NCBI GenBank assembly: GCA_900322095.1
Contig: ONYS01000001.1
Coordinates: forward strand, 1 to 60,389
Length of the DNA: 60,389 nt
Origin: an uncultured Prevotella sp.
GTDB lineage: Bacteria; Bacteroidota; Bacteroidia; Bacteroidales; Bacteroidaceae
Direction: 5' to 3'
The position numbers were made by a program, and so were the translations under genes. Below are positions 52,919-60,389 of the stretch, piece by piece. The notes under the pieces were generated by a model. The model did no database searches. It saw only the letters and a program-made list of their open reading frames with translations, and was not told the DNA's origin. Each line of letters begins with the position of its first letter. Within the stretch, counting starts at the first letter, position 1.

Positions 52919-53164
52919 CTCTCAGTATACGAATAACCTAAACCGGTCAAAGAGAATTATTTATTAGAATATTGAGCATTGATCTATTTCAACACATAAA
53001 CTTTTCTCCCAAAAGACAAGATTTCCCTTTACTATAGCGCAATCAGGTATATTCACTGCTACCCACAGCTTATCTGTCTATAGCTCTTTCAGCAAAATAT
53101 AAATGCATTTCGTGCCTTCTACTATGAAAATTGATTAATTCTGTAAAAAGTACAAAAAAATAAC

Positions 53165-53195
53165 TTTGGATTTTAGAAAATAAATACTAACTTTG
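53165..53195 (+). promoter_or_regulatory. Promoter of the perR-rubrerythrin operon
   Basis: TTTG (53165-53168), 19-nt spacer, TAACTTTG (53188-53195). The -33 is itself inside a second TAACTTTG, making a 27-bp direct repeat of the box. The start is about 34 nt before the ATG. The A/T-rich spacer could hold a Fur-family operator, but I cannot define one. Confidence 0.82.
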
Positions 53196-53234
53196 CAGAC
53201 GAAACCAAATAGTAGTAATAATAAATAACGGACA

Positions 53235-53681
53235 ATGGAAAAAGCAGACGCACTTAAGAGATTGACCGAACATGGGATAAGACCATCCCTGCAACGTCTT
53301 GCCATATTGGATTATCTGATAAAGCATCCCACCCATCCCAATGTAGATGAAATATATCAGGCCATGAGCCATGATATCCCCACATTGAGCAAGACAACAG
53401 TGTACAACACCCTACGCATGTTTGCCGACAACCACGTAGCTCAGATGATTACCATCGACGAGCATCGCGTTTGCTACGACGGCAACACTAGTCCTCATGT
53501 ACACTTCTTTTGCAAGAAATGCGAAAGAGTGTTTGACCTTTTTGATGAACCGGCACCCAAAATTAGAGACAGCTTTATGGTTGACGGCAATTTGGTAAGC
53601 GAGGCTCAACTATATTACAAGGGCGTCTGCAAGGATTGCTTGAAGAAGATGAACGAACAAACTGGGCCTGAGTTCTCATGA
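53235..53681 (+). CDS. perR: Fur-family regulator, PerR-like peroxide sensor
   Basis: A 148-residue repressor. The winged-helix domain (1-83) contains [27 protein letters not shown] and the recognition helix [13 protein letters not shown]. The dimerisation/metal domain has CKKC (Cys93, Cys96) and CKDC (Cys132, Cys135), a structural Zn site. Candidates for the regulatory metal site are His34, Asp82, His88, His90 and Asp101, matching Bacillus PerR His37, Asp85, His91, His93 and Asp104. Asp101, where Fur proteins have Glu, is the mark of metal-catalysed peroxide sensing. A rubrerythrin gene follows after 52 nt, which supports PerR over Fur or Zur. Confidence 0.88.
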   Translation: MEKADALKRLTEHGIRPSLQRLAILDYLIKHPTHPNVDEIYQAMSHDIPTLSKTTVYNTLRMFADNHVAQMITIDEHRVCYDGNTSPHVHFFCKKCERVFDLFDEPAPKIRDSFMVDGNLVSEAQLYYKGVCKDCLKKMNEQTGPEFS

Positions 53682-53733
53682 ACAGCAGGTTCCAATAACA
53701 ATAATAACATTAACTCATTATAAAAGAATCATT

Positions 53734-54294
53734 ATGAAAAAGAAGTTTATTTGCACTGTTTGTGGTTATGTCTATGAAGGCGAGGAAGCTCCCGCAAAAT
53801 GCCCTCTGTGTGGCGCCCCCGCATCTAAGTTCAAGGAAGTGAAGGAAGACGACAAGGCTGAATTCGCTACAGTTCACGAGCTTGGCCGTGTATACACAGA
53901 CGGTGTAAGCGAGGATCTCATCGCACACTGCAAGAACACCTTTGCTGGAGAGTGCACCGAGGTGGGTATGTATCTTGCTATGGCCCGTCAGGCTGACCGC
54001 GAGGGATATCCCGAGGTTGCCCGCGCTTTTGAGCACTACGCTTACGAAGAGGCCAACCACGCCAGCCGCTACGCAGAATTGCTCGGCAACGAGATTCTGC
54101 ACGATACCAAGACCAACCTCGAGGTTCGCATTGAGGCTGAAAAGGGTGCTTGCGCAGAGAAGTTCGAGATGGCAAAGAAAGCTAAGGCTGAAGGCTCTGA
54201 CGCTCTCCACGACACCATCCACGAGATGGCTAAGGACGAGGCTCGTCACGCTGCTGGCTTCATCGGACTCTACAACCGCTACTTCAAGAAGTAA
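53734..54294 (+). CDS. Reverse rubrerythrin (rubredoxin domain first)
   Basis: A 186-residue peroxide-scavenging protein. The rubredoxin domain is at the N-terminus: [25 protein letters not shown] with Cys7, Cys10, Cys23 and Cys26 binding iron. The ferritin-like diiron domain follows (about 60-186) with [27 protein letters not shown] and the second half [14 protein letters not shown], containing two E-x2-H motifs. Classical rubrerythrins have the opposite domain order; this order is known as reverse rubrerythrin. It reduces hydrogen peroxide to water using NAD(P)H-derived electrons through a partner reductase. It lies behind perR without an obvious separate promoter. Confidence 0.93.
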   Translation: MKKKFICTVCGYVYEGEEAPAKCPLCGAPASKFKEVKEDDKAEFATVHELGRVYTDGVSEDLIAHCKNTFAGECTEVGMYLAMARQADREGYPEVARAFEHYAYEEANHASRYAELLGNEILHDTKTNLEVRIEAEKGACAEKFEMAKKAKAEGSDALHDTIHEMAKDEARHAAGFIGLYNRYFKK

Positions 54295-54321
54295 TCAACT
54301 CGTAGATCCAATAATAAAATC

Positions 54322-54356
54322 AAAGAGGTAGACGTCGGCTCGACGTCTACCTCTTT
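54322..54356. terminator. Bidirectional terminator between rubrerythrin and uvrA
   Basis: A perfect 16-bp stem, AAAGAGGTAGACGTCG with its complement, around the loop GCT. T-rich sequence follows on both strands. It serves the convergent rubrerythrin (stop 54294) and uvrA (stop 54411) transcripts. Confidence 0.92.
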
Positions 54357-54410
54357 ATCGTTTTTGTTTTTCTGTTCCAAAAGGGGAAACTTGCGATGAA
54401 ATCGTAAGAA

Positions 54411-57272
54411 TTACGACTTCTGTCTGCTCTTTTCCAGCATAGCCTTCAGGAATCTTGGCGTATAACCGATATTGGACTGGGCAACCTCCTCAGGCGTTCC
54501 CGTCTGTAGCACACGGCCACCGCCCCGGCCGCCTTCGGGACCCATGTCGATGATATAGTCAGCCAGTTTGATCACATCAAGGTTATGTTCAATAATGATA
54601 ACAGTATTTCCCTTGTCGACCAGTCGTTCGAGCACTCCCATTAGCACGCGAATGTCCTCAAAATGCAGGCCTGTAGTGGGTTCGTCGAGAATATAGAGCG
54701 TCTTACCCGTATCCCGTTTGGCCAATTCGGTTGCCAGTTTCACTCGCTGACTCTCACCTCCGGAGAGCGTTGTAGAACTCTGTCCCAGCTTGATATATCC
54801 TAAACCAACTTCCTGCAGGGCCTTTATCTTGGGAAGAATTGAAGGAACATTCTCAAAGAACTCAACCGCCTGGTTGATGGTCATGTCGAGCACATCGGCA
54901 ATACTCTTGCCTTTGAACTTCACTTCGAGGGTCTCACGGTTGTAGCGCTTGCCGTGACATACCTCGCAGGGCACCATTACGTCTGGCAGGAAGTTCATCT
55001 CGATCGTCTTGTAGCCATTGCCAGCACAGGCCTCGCAACGTCCACCCTTCACATTGAAGGAGAAGCGACCTGGCTTATAGCCGCGGATTTTAGCTTCAGG
55101 CAGGTTGACAAACAATGACCGGATATCAGAGAAGACGCCTGTGTACGTGGCAGGATTGGAACGCGGTGTGCGTCCGATAGGACTTTGGTCAACGTTGACC
55201 ACCTTGTCGATCTGCTCAATGCCTTTTATGCTCTCGTAGGGCATTGGCTTTTTCAGCGACCTGTAGAAATGCTGAGAAAGGATAGGCTGCAGGGTCTCGT
55301 TGATGAGCGTAGACTTTCCTGAACCGGAAACACCGGTGACGACAATCAGCGTGCCCAAGGGAAACTTCACTTCCACATGCTTCAGGTTGTTGCCCGTACA
55401 GCCGCTCAGCGTGATGAACTTCTTGCTCTTACGCCGCACGGCTGGCACTTCGATTTCTTGCTCACCATTCAGATACAGGGCAGTAAGCGTGTGCGACTTC
55501 AGCATTTCCTCCGGAGTGCCTTGGAAGACAACGTCGCCACCTTTCCGTCCAGCCTTTGGACCAATATCTATAATCCAGTCGGCTGCTCTCATCATATCCT
55601 CGTCGTGTTCCACCACAATGACCGTATTGCCAAGATCACGCAATTCCTTCAGGGAATTGATGAGGCGCTCATTGTCACGCTGATGCAAGCCGATGCTAGG
55701 CTCGTCGAGGATGTAGAGCACGTTAACGAGCTGACTACCAATCTGTGTGGCCAGTCTGATGCGCTGACTCTCACCTCCCGACAGACTTGACGACTGACGA
55801 TTGAGGCTCAGATAGTCGAGGCCGACTTCCAAAAGGAAGTTCACACGCGAGCGCAGTTCCTTGATAATCTCAACAGCAATCTTCTGCTGTTGGGGCTCAA
55901 GATGCTCCTCCACGTGGTCGAGCCACTCTTTCAGTTCGCTGATATCAAGATTGGCAACCTCCGAAATGTTCTTATCCCATATCTTATAGTACAGTGCTTC
56001 CTTCTTCAAGCGCTGCCCATGACACACCGGACATTCGGTCTTTGTCAGAAACTGGTCGGCCCACTTTTTGCCATTCAGCGTTGACTCGCTGTCCATGACC
56101 GATTCCAGATATTTCACCACGCCGTCGTATTCCACGAAATAGTCGCTCGAGGTCTTCACCAGATCCTTTGAGATACGGATATTCTCCATGCTTCCATAAA
56201 GTACCTCGTTGAGCGCATCCTCGGGAATATCCTTGATAGGAGTCTTCAGCGTACAGTCATAGTTGTGCAGAATGGTGTCAATCTGCCAGAATATCATCTG
56301 ATTCTTGTACTTGCCCAAAGGCGAAATACCGCCCTGATAAATACTCAGTTTGTCGTCGGGAATCACCTTCTTCAGGTCGATTTGGTCAATGTATCCCAGA
56401 CCTTTGCACCGCGGACAAGCACCTTCGGGAGAGTTGAACGAGAAGACATTGGGCGCAGGATCACCATAGGAAAGACCGCTCACGGGGTCCATCAACCGCT
56501 TGGAGAAGTTTCTCACTTCACCCGATTCCTTATCGAGAACCATGATGGCACCGTCGCCCTGCCTCATGGCAGTAGCAATCGACTGGCGGAAACGCTCTCT
56601 CTGGGTTTCAGAAGCGGCCTCTTTCGAGTCAACCACTTTCATCTTGTCGACAACGACCTCTATGTTGTGGTTCTTATAGCGGTCTACCTTCATGCCGCGA
56701 ACGATATCTTTTATCTCTCCGTCTACCCGCACATAGAGATAGCCCTTGCGGCGCATGCTCTCAAAAAGTTCGCGATAATGTCCCTTGCGCTGTCTGACGA
56801 GGGGAGCCAGAAGATAAATGGCCTTTCCCGCATAATCGTCGCCTATCATGTCGATGATTTTCTCTTCGGTGTATTTCACCATTTTCTCGCCCGACACATA
56901 GCTGTACGCCGTTCCCGCACGTGCAAAGAGCAAGCGCAGATAGTCGTAGATTTCGGTGGTAGTACCCACTGTAGACCTGGGATTCTTGTTGGTGGTCTTC
57001 TGTTCAATGCTGATGACGGGACTCAGTCCCGAGATCTTGTCAACATCCGGACGCTCCATGTTGCCCAGGAAATTGCGGGCATAAGCCGAAAACGTCTCGA
57101 TATAGCGCCGTTGTCCCTCAGCAAAAATCGTATCAAAAGCCAGTGAAGACTTACCCGATCCCGACAAGCCCGTAATCACCGTGAGCGACTTGCGTGGAAT
57201 TTTAACGTCTATATTTTTCAAGTTGTGGACTCTAGCGCCCTCAACTGTAATCCATCCTGCTTTGTTATCCAT
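54411..57272 (-). CDS. uvrA: Excinuclease ABC subunit A
   Basis: A 953-residue damage-recognition ATPase of nucleotide excision repair. It has two ABC halves. N-half: [44 protein letters not shown]-half: [28 protein letters not shown]. Both have [22 protein letters not shown] signatures and [24 protein letters not shown]. Zn-binding clusters [16 protein letters not shown] and CEACAGNG...[10 protein letters not shown] are all present. It loads UvrB at lesions. It follows a T9SS-type gene by 18 nt on the same strand and so is probably co-transcribed with it. Confidence 0.98.
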   Translation of the reverse strand: MDNKAGWITVEGARVHNLKNIDVKIPRKSLTVITGLSGSGKSSLAFDTIFAEGQRRYIETFSAYARNFLGNMERPDVDKISGLSPVISIEQKTTNKNPRSTVGTTTEIYDYLRLLFARAGTAYSYVSGEKMVKYTEEKIIDMIGDDYAGKAIYLLAPLVRQRKGHYRELFESMRRKGYLYVRVDGEIKDIVRGMKVDRYKNHNIEVVVDKMKVVDSKEAASETQRERFRQSIATAMRQGDGAIMVLDKESGEVRNFSKRLMDPVSGLSYGDPAPNVFSFNSPEGACPRCKGLGYIDQIDLKKVIPDDKLSIYQGGISPLGKYKNQMIFWQIDTILHNYDCTLKTPIKDIPEDALNEVLYGSMENIRISKDLVKTSSDYFVEYDGVVKYLESVMDSESTLNGKKWADQFLTKTECPVCHGQRLKKEALYYKIWDKNISEVANLDISELKEWLDHVEEHLEPQQQKIAVEIIKELRSRVNFLLEVGLDYLSLNRQSSSLSGGESQRIRLATQIGSQLVNVLYILDEPSIGLHQRDNERLINSLKELRDLGNTVIVVEHDEDMMRAADWIIDIGPKAGRKGGDVVFQGTPEEMLKSHTLTALYLNGEQEIEVPAVRRKSKKFITLSGCTGNNLKHVEVKFPLGTLIVVTGVSGSGKSTLINETLQPILSQHFYRSLKKPMPYESIKGIEQIDKVVNVDQSPIGRTPRSNPATYTGVFSDIRSLFVNLPEAKIRGYKPGRFSFNVKGGRCEACAGNGYKTIEMNFLPDVMVPCEVCHGKRYNRETLEVKFKGKSIADVLDMTINQAVEFFENVPSILPKIKALQEVGLGYIKLGQSSTTLSGGESQRVKLATELAKRDTGKTLYILDEPTTGLHFEDIRVLMGVLERLVDKGNTVIIIEHNLDVIKLADYIIDMGPEGGRGGGRVLQTGTPEEVAQSNIGYTPRFLKAMLEKSRQKS

Positions 57273-57290
57273 TCTTTCCTTTATATCCTC

Positions 57291-58013
57291 TTATTCGCTT
57301 GCGCTGGCTCCACTCGATTCTGTATAACCTCGCAACAAGTTTACGTCTGTCTTAATATTATATTTGCGTCCATCAGCACCCCGTGCCTTGACGAGACAGA
57401 AATAGACGCCGTCCTTCACATCCTTTCCATGGAAAGTTCCGTCCCAGCCTCCGTCAGGGTCTGTCCACTCATAAAGTTTCTGTCCCCAGCGGTTAAAGAT
57501 GTAGGCATGGAACTCCACAATGCTCTGCCAGCCTTTCTTGGCCTTATAGACATCGTTGATGCCGTCGCCGTTGGGTGAGAATCCGTTGGGCATCTCAAGT
57601 CGGCTCTCTGAAATCGTCACTGTGATAGGTCCGGTCTCATTCCAATATTCATCGGTATAGGCCACAGTGTCGTTGCCCTGAACAAAAGTAGCATAGCAAA
57701 CAACCAGATGCGTACCAGCTTCGCTGAAAGTGACTTCCGTTTCTTCATCATAGCGCACCATGTAAGGCTCGTTCTCGCGAGAATCCTTATAGAACCGCCA
57801 TTCATAATAGCCGCTCCACCCGCTGTCCTCAGAAGGATTGGCAGCGAAATGAACCGTCAGCGGAGCATTGCCTGATATCGATGTGGAAGACTGCTCGTCG
57901 CCGTTGTCATCGGTATAGGTACCCAGAGGGTCAATCATGGGATAGCTGGTCTGAGCAGTTGACCTACAAGTCAACAACAACAGCCCTAAGAATATAATAA
58001 GTTCTTTTTTCAT
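57291..58013 (-). CDS. Exported protein with gliding-motility/T9SS type B C-terminal domain
   Basis: A 240-residue protein: signal peptide ([21 protein letters not shown]), a PKD/Ig-like domain (about 45-135: [33 protein letters not shown]) and a C-terminal domain with [35 protein letters not shown] and [24 protein letters not shown]. That last block is the CHU_C/type B sorting domain of the Bacteroidetes type IX secretion system. The protein is probably secreted or surface-attached. After the canonical ending there is an extra tail [12 protein letters not shown]. No other T9SS gene is in view. It is the first gene of a unit with uvrA. Confidence 0.88.
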   Translation of the reverse strand: MKKELIIFLGLLLLTCRSTAQTSYPMIDPLGTYTDDNGDEQSSTSISGNAPLTVHFAANPSEDSGWSGYYEWRFYKDSRENEPYMVRYDEETEVTFSEAGTHLVVCYATFVQGNDTVAYTDEYWNETGPITVTISESRLEMPNGFSPNGDGINDVYKAKKGWQSIVEFHAYIFNRWGQKLYEWTDPDGGWDGTFHGKDVKDGVYFCLVKARGADGRKYNIKTDVNLLRGYTESSGASASE

Positions 58014-58038
58014 TCGTTATTTATTACGATGTAGATTG

Positions 58039-58046
58039 CAAAGTTA
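58039..58046 (-). promoter_or_regulatory. -7 element of the T9SS protein-uvrA unit
   Basis: The minus strand reads TAACTTTG 25 nt before the start codon. A -33 TTTG is not evident at the expected distance. Confidence 0.55.
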
Positions 58047-58089
58047 ATAAAAAAGAAGGTATAAATCATGCCCACTTGATATTTTTTTG

Positions 58090-58097
58090 TATTTTTG
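58090..58097 (+). promoter_or_regulatory. -7 element of the LysM/PBP1 gene
   Basis: TATTTTTG ends 25 nt before the ATG at 58123. No -33 TTTG is seen at 19-21 nt; a TTG at 58076-58078 is too close. Confidence 0.55.
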
Positions 58098-58122
58098 CAA
58101 ATGGATATAAACAAAAATTTAG

Positions 58123-59520
58123 ATGGAGACTTTTAAGAGAATTCTGATTTTCATTTTTCTTGGTATTTTCAGTTTGGGTATCGCCGCTCAAACCACTAAG
58201 TGGCGCGACATGTACAAGGTAAAGAAAAAAGACACAATATTCGGAATAGCCAATAAATATGGTATCTCCATACCGGAACTGATGGAGGCTAATCCCGAAA
58301 TGAAGGTTGAGGGATACCAACTGAAAAAGGATGACTATATCTTCATTCCCTACACAAAGGAACATCCTGCGCCCAAAGGCCACGAAGACCAAAACACACA
58401 GGCCGTCGCGAACAAGAAGCCAAGCCAGACTGCCCAAACAACAAATATGGCCCAGACGAATCAAGAGCGTAAAATAAGAATAGGAGTAATGCTGCCGCTC
58501 CACGACAACGATGGTGACGGCAGACGCATGGTGGAATATTACCGCGGAATTCTCATGGCCTGTGATCAATTGCGCCAGGAAGGCATCTCTACCGACGTTG
58601 CAGCATGGAACGTTCCTATCGATGCCGACATCCGCCAGACTCTTCTGGAACCCAAAGCAAAAGACCGCGACATCATCTTCGGTCCGCTGTATACTTCACA
58701 GGTTGGCTATCTGGCCCACTTCTGTCAGACCAACGGTATACGTCTGGTAATCCCGTTCTCCATCAACGGCAACGACGTGGCCACCAACAGCACGGTGTTT
58801 CAAGTTTACCAGAACCCTGACAAGGTGAGCCGGCAGTCGATAAACGTTTTCTTGCAACACTTTACGGGCTATCATCCCATCTTCGTTGACTGCAACGACA
58901 CGACATCAAAGAAAGGTGGCTTCACCTTCGGTCTGCGTAAGGAACTGGAGAAACGCAACATACAATATTCAATCACAAACCTAAAGTCGTCGGAGGAATA
59001 CTTTGCGAAGGCTTTCAGTGCATCCAAGCCCAATGTTGTCATCCTCAACACGGGCCGTTCACCAGAACTTAACGTTTGTCTCTCGAAGCTTGACGGTATG
59101 AAGGTGAATCATCCCAACGTGCAGGTATCGCTCTTCGGATACACCGAATGGTTACTTTATACCAATGTCTATTTGGATTACTTCCACAAGTACGACACTT
59201 ACATTCCCTCAACATTCTACTACAACAGCCTGTCGGCCTCAACGCAGAGTCTGGAGAGAGAATATCGCCAATGGTTTAAAGGAGAGATGATATGGGCTCT
59301 GCCCCACTTTGCCATCACGGGTTACGACCAGGCCGAATTCTTCATTCGTGGATTGTACAGCAAGGGAAAGAACTTCACCGGAGCGACCAAAGAGAACACC
59401 TACAAAGCAGTGCAGACACCACTGCACTTTGAACGTGTGGGCAACGGCGGCTATCAAAATGAAGCTTTCATGCTCGTTCATTATCTGCCCAACCAAAAGC
59501 TGGAAGCCATCAATTATTGA
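58123..59520 (+). CDS. Exported LysM domain plus periplasmic-binding-protein-like (PBP1) protein
   Basis: A 465-residue protein. Signal peptide METFKRILIFIFLGIFSLGIAAQ; a LysM module at about 28-77 (MYKVKKKDTIFGIANKYGISIPELMEANPEMK ... YIFIPY) that binds peptidoglycan; a Gln/Thr/Asn-rich linker; then a type 1 periplasmic-binding fold from about 117 (IRIGVMLPLHDNDGDGRRMVEYYRGILMACDQLR, DIIFGPLYTSQVGYLA, RLVIPFSI). The fold resembles branched-chain amino-acid binding proteins and LpoA-type lytic regulators. It is probably a wall-bound periplasmic protein with a sensing or regulatory job. Co-transcribed with the beta-barrel gene 15 nt downstream. Confidence 0.88.
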   Translation: METFKRILIFIFLGIFSLGIAAQTTKWRDMYKVKKKDTIFGIANKYGISIPELMEANPEMKVEGYQLKKDDYIFIPYTKEHPAPKGHEDQNTQAVANKKPSQTAQTTNMAQTNQERKIRIGVMLPLHDNDGDGRRMVEYYRGILMACDQLRQEGISTDVAAWNVPIDADIRQTLLEPKAKDRDIIFGPLYTSQVGYLAHFCQTNGIRLVIPFSINGNDVATNSTVFQVYQNPDKVSRQSINVFLQHFTGYHPIFVDCNDTTSKKGGFTFGLRKELEKRNIQYSITNLKSSEEYFAKAFSASKPNVVILNTGRSPELNVCLSKLDGMKVNHPNVQVSLFGYTEWLLYTNVYLDYFHKYDTYIPSTFYYNSLSASTQSLEREYRQWFKGEMIWALPHFAITGYDQAEFFIRGLYSKGKNFTGATKENTYKAVQTPLHFERVGNGGYQNEAFMLVHYLPNQKLEAINY

Positions 59521-59535
59521 TAGAGACTATAAAAT

Positions 59536-60267
59536 ATGAAGATAAAAACCATAGCTATCCTCCTGCTCTTCTCTTTCATCACCACTGGAGCACGGGCTCA
59601 AATCGGAGAGCACCGCAGCATATTCTCGGTTGGTGTGAATGGCGGCTACGCCCTGAGCAATATTGGCTTCACCCCCTCTGTCTCTCAAGGCATGCATGGC
59701 GGAATGACGGGCGGCATCTCCATGAGATATGTTTGCGAGAAATACTTTTCCACCATTTGCTCCATTTATGCCGAAGTGAATTACGGGCAACTCGGATGGA
59801 AAGAGAATATCAGGGATGCCAATGATCAACCCGTGATCAACGCTTACACCAATGCGGCAGAGAACTATAAGCGCACGCTCAACTACATCCAAATCCCGAT
59901 TTTCGCCCATTTGGCTTGGGGAAAAGAGAAGAAGGGACTCCAGTTCTTCATTCAAGCCGGTCCACAATTCGGATATCTGTTGGGCGAAAGCACAGATTCC
60001 AACTTTGCATTCGAACAACGCAACATGGACGACCGTGCCAACAAAGTGTATGCTCAGGACAGCATGAGCGTTGAAAACAAATTCGACTATGGCATCGCCG
60101 CGGGAGCCGGCATCGAGTATACGGCTCCGAAAATAGGTCACTTCCTTCTTGAAGGACGCTATTATTACGGGCTCGGCAATATCTATGGCGACAGCAAACG
60201 TGACTACTTCTCCAAAAGCAACAACGGAAGCATCGTTATAAAACTGACTTATTTGAGAGATATTTAA
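59536..60267 (+). CDS. PorT-family outer-membrane beta-barrel protein
   Basis: A 243-residue protein with a signal peptide (MKIKTIAILLLFSFITTGARAQ) and eight or so alternating amphipathic strands: FSVGVNGGYALSNI, STICSIYAEVNYGQLGW, LNYIQIPIFAHLAW, FFIQAGPQFGYLLG, GIAAGAGIEYTAP and FLLEGRYYYGLGNIY, ending KLTYLRDI. The LNYIQIP and GPQFGYLL strings are typical of the OMP_b-brl_2/PorT-like family. It probably sits in the outer membrane, but a transport role is not shown. It follows the LysM/PBP1 gene by 15 nt. Confidence 0.85.
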   Translation: MKIKTIAILLLFSFITTGARAQIGEHRSIFSVGVNGGYALSNIGFTPSVSQGMHGGMTGGISMRYVCEKYFSTICSIYAEVNYGQLGWKENIRDANDQPVINAYTNAAENYKRTLNYIQIPIFAHLAWGKEKKGLQFFIQAGPQFGYLLGESTDSNFAFEQRNMDDRANKVYAQDSMSVENKFDYGIAAGAGIEYTAPKIGHFLLEGRYYYGLGNIYGDSKRDYFSKSNNGSIVIKLTYLRDI

Positions 60268-60348
60268 TAGTAACGCCTAAAATATTTAATTTAGTGTTCA
60301 CTGAATAAATGTAACGTTCTGATAATCAGAAAATAATATCGTTTTTGC

Positions 60349-60379
60349 TTGGCTATTTAACATTTTATTTGTATCTTTG
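60349..60379 (+). promoter_or_regulatory. Promoter of a gene beyond the window end
   Basis: TTG (60349-60351), 20-nt spacer, TATCTTTG (60372-60379). The -7 box is perfect. The coding region it serves is outside the window. Confidence 0.65.
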
Positions 60380-60389
60380 TAGTGTTAAA

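Larger units (their letters stand above)
52476..53234. other. Intergenic region with the second 22-bp repeat array
   Basis: About 760 nt without a supported gene. It contains an AT-rich hairpin after hisS (TATCTTATCTTT with AAAGATAAAGATA, about 52490-52518), the hisS terminator (52572-52620), the repeat array (52752-52918), a featureless AT-rich stretch and the perR promoter (53165-53195). Confidence 0.7.

Noticed and set aside
53169..53187. Fur/PerR operator in the promoter spacer
   Set aside because: The spacer is AT-rich with weak symmetry, but it does not match a recognisable 7-1-7 palindrome well enough to call.

Overview
The window looks like a chromosomal segment of a Bacteroidales bacterium, most probably a Prevotellaceae member. 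The reasons are: many TTTG-N19/20-TAnnTTTG promoters (the Bacteroidetes primary sigma-factor type) with A-rich rather than Shine-Dalgarno leaders; families typical of the phylum (DUF4491, DUF4492, DUF4738, DUF4835, DUF3127, a type IX secretion type B tail); DUF4492 in front of cydAB; and the neighbourhood dnaN-exonuclease-coaBC-DUF4835-recN. No transposase, integrase, tRNA, rRNA or CRISPR array was seen. All assignments come from reading motifs by eye; no database search was run.

Layout. 1-9951 (minus): a surface-polysaccharide operon running flippase, GT2, GT2, GT4, hexapeptide acyltransferase, GT2, GT-B, pyruvyl-transferase-like protein, acyltransferase-3 and a GtrB-like GT2 cut by the window edge, behind a promoter with a leader of about 400 nt. 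10706-15410 (minus): GH115 glycosidase, proline-iminopeptidase-like hydrolase and secreted GH33 sialidase. 15666-15825: a 22-bp-periodic array of eight palindromes, followed by an Mrp/ApbC ATPase (plus). 17320-23176 (minus): a five-gene export operon (coiled-coil anchor, TolC, HlyD, two ABC-2 permeases) without an ATPase gene. 23347-27465 (plus): DUF4492-cydA-cydB (cytochrome bd), a cyclophilin and a GlsB-like protein. 27654-29402 (minus): phosphohexomutase. 29517-33097 (plus): DUF4491, RlmH, and ClpC behind a consensus sigma-54 promoter.

33590-34027 (minus) is a DUF3127 protein with an SSB-like acidic tip. 34168-41499 (plus) is a core operon: dnaN, DnaQ-like exonuclease, coaBC, DUF4835, recN and a degenerate-protease/TPR protein. 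41721-42533 (minus) is a DUF4738 lipoprotein. 43016-49425 (plus) is a complete glycine-cleavage operon (lipoate ligase, gcvT, gcvH, gcvPA, gcvPB, lpd). purA and hisS follow, then a second 22-bp-periodic array (52752-52918), then a PerR-like regulator with a rubredoxin-first rubrerythrin. uvrA and a T9SS type B protein lie on the minus strand. The window ends with a LysM/PBP1 protein, a PorT-like beta-barrel, and a promoter for a gene outside.

The most unusual signals are the two non-coding arrays with an exact 22-bp period and a shared GACA-N2-TGTC core, the sigma-54 promoter of clpC, and an apparent one-base frameshift that may have removed a secretion tail from the sialidase.
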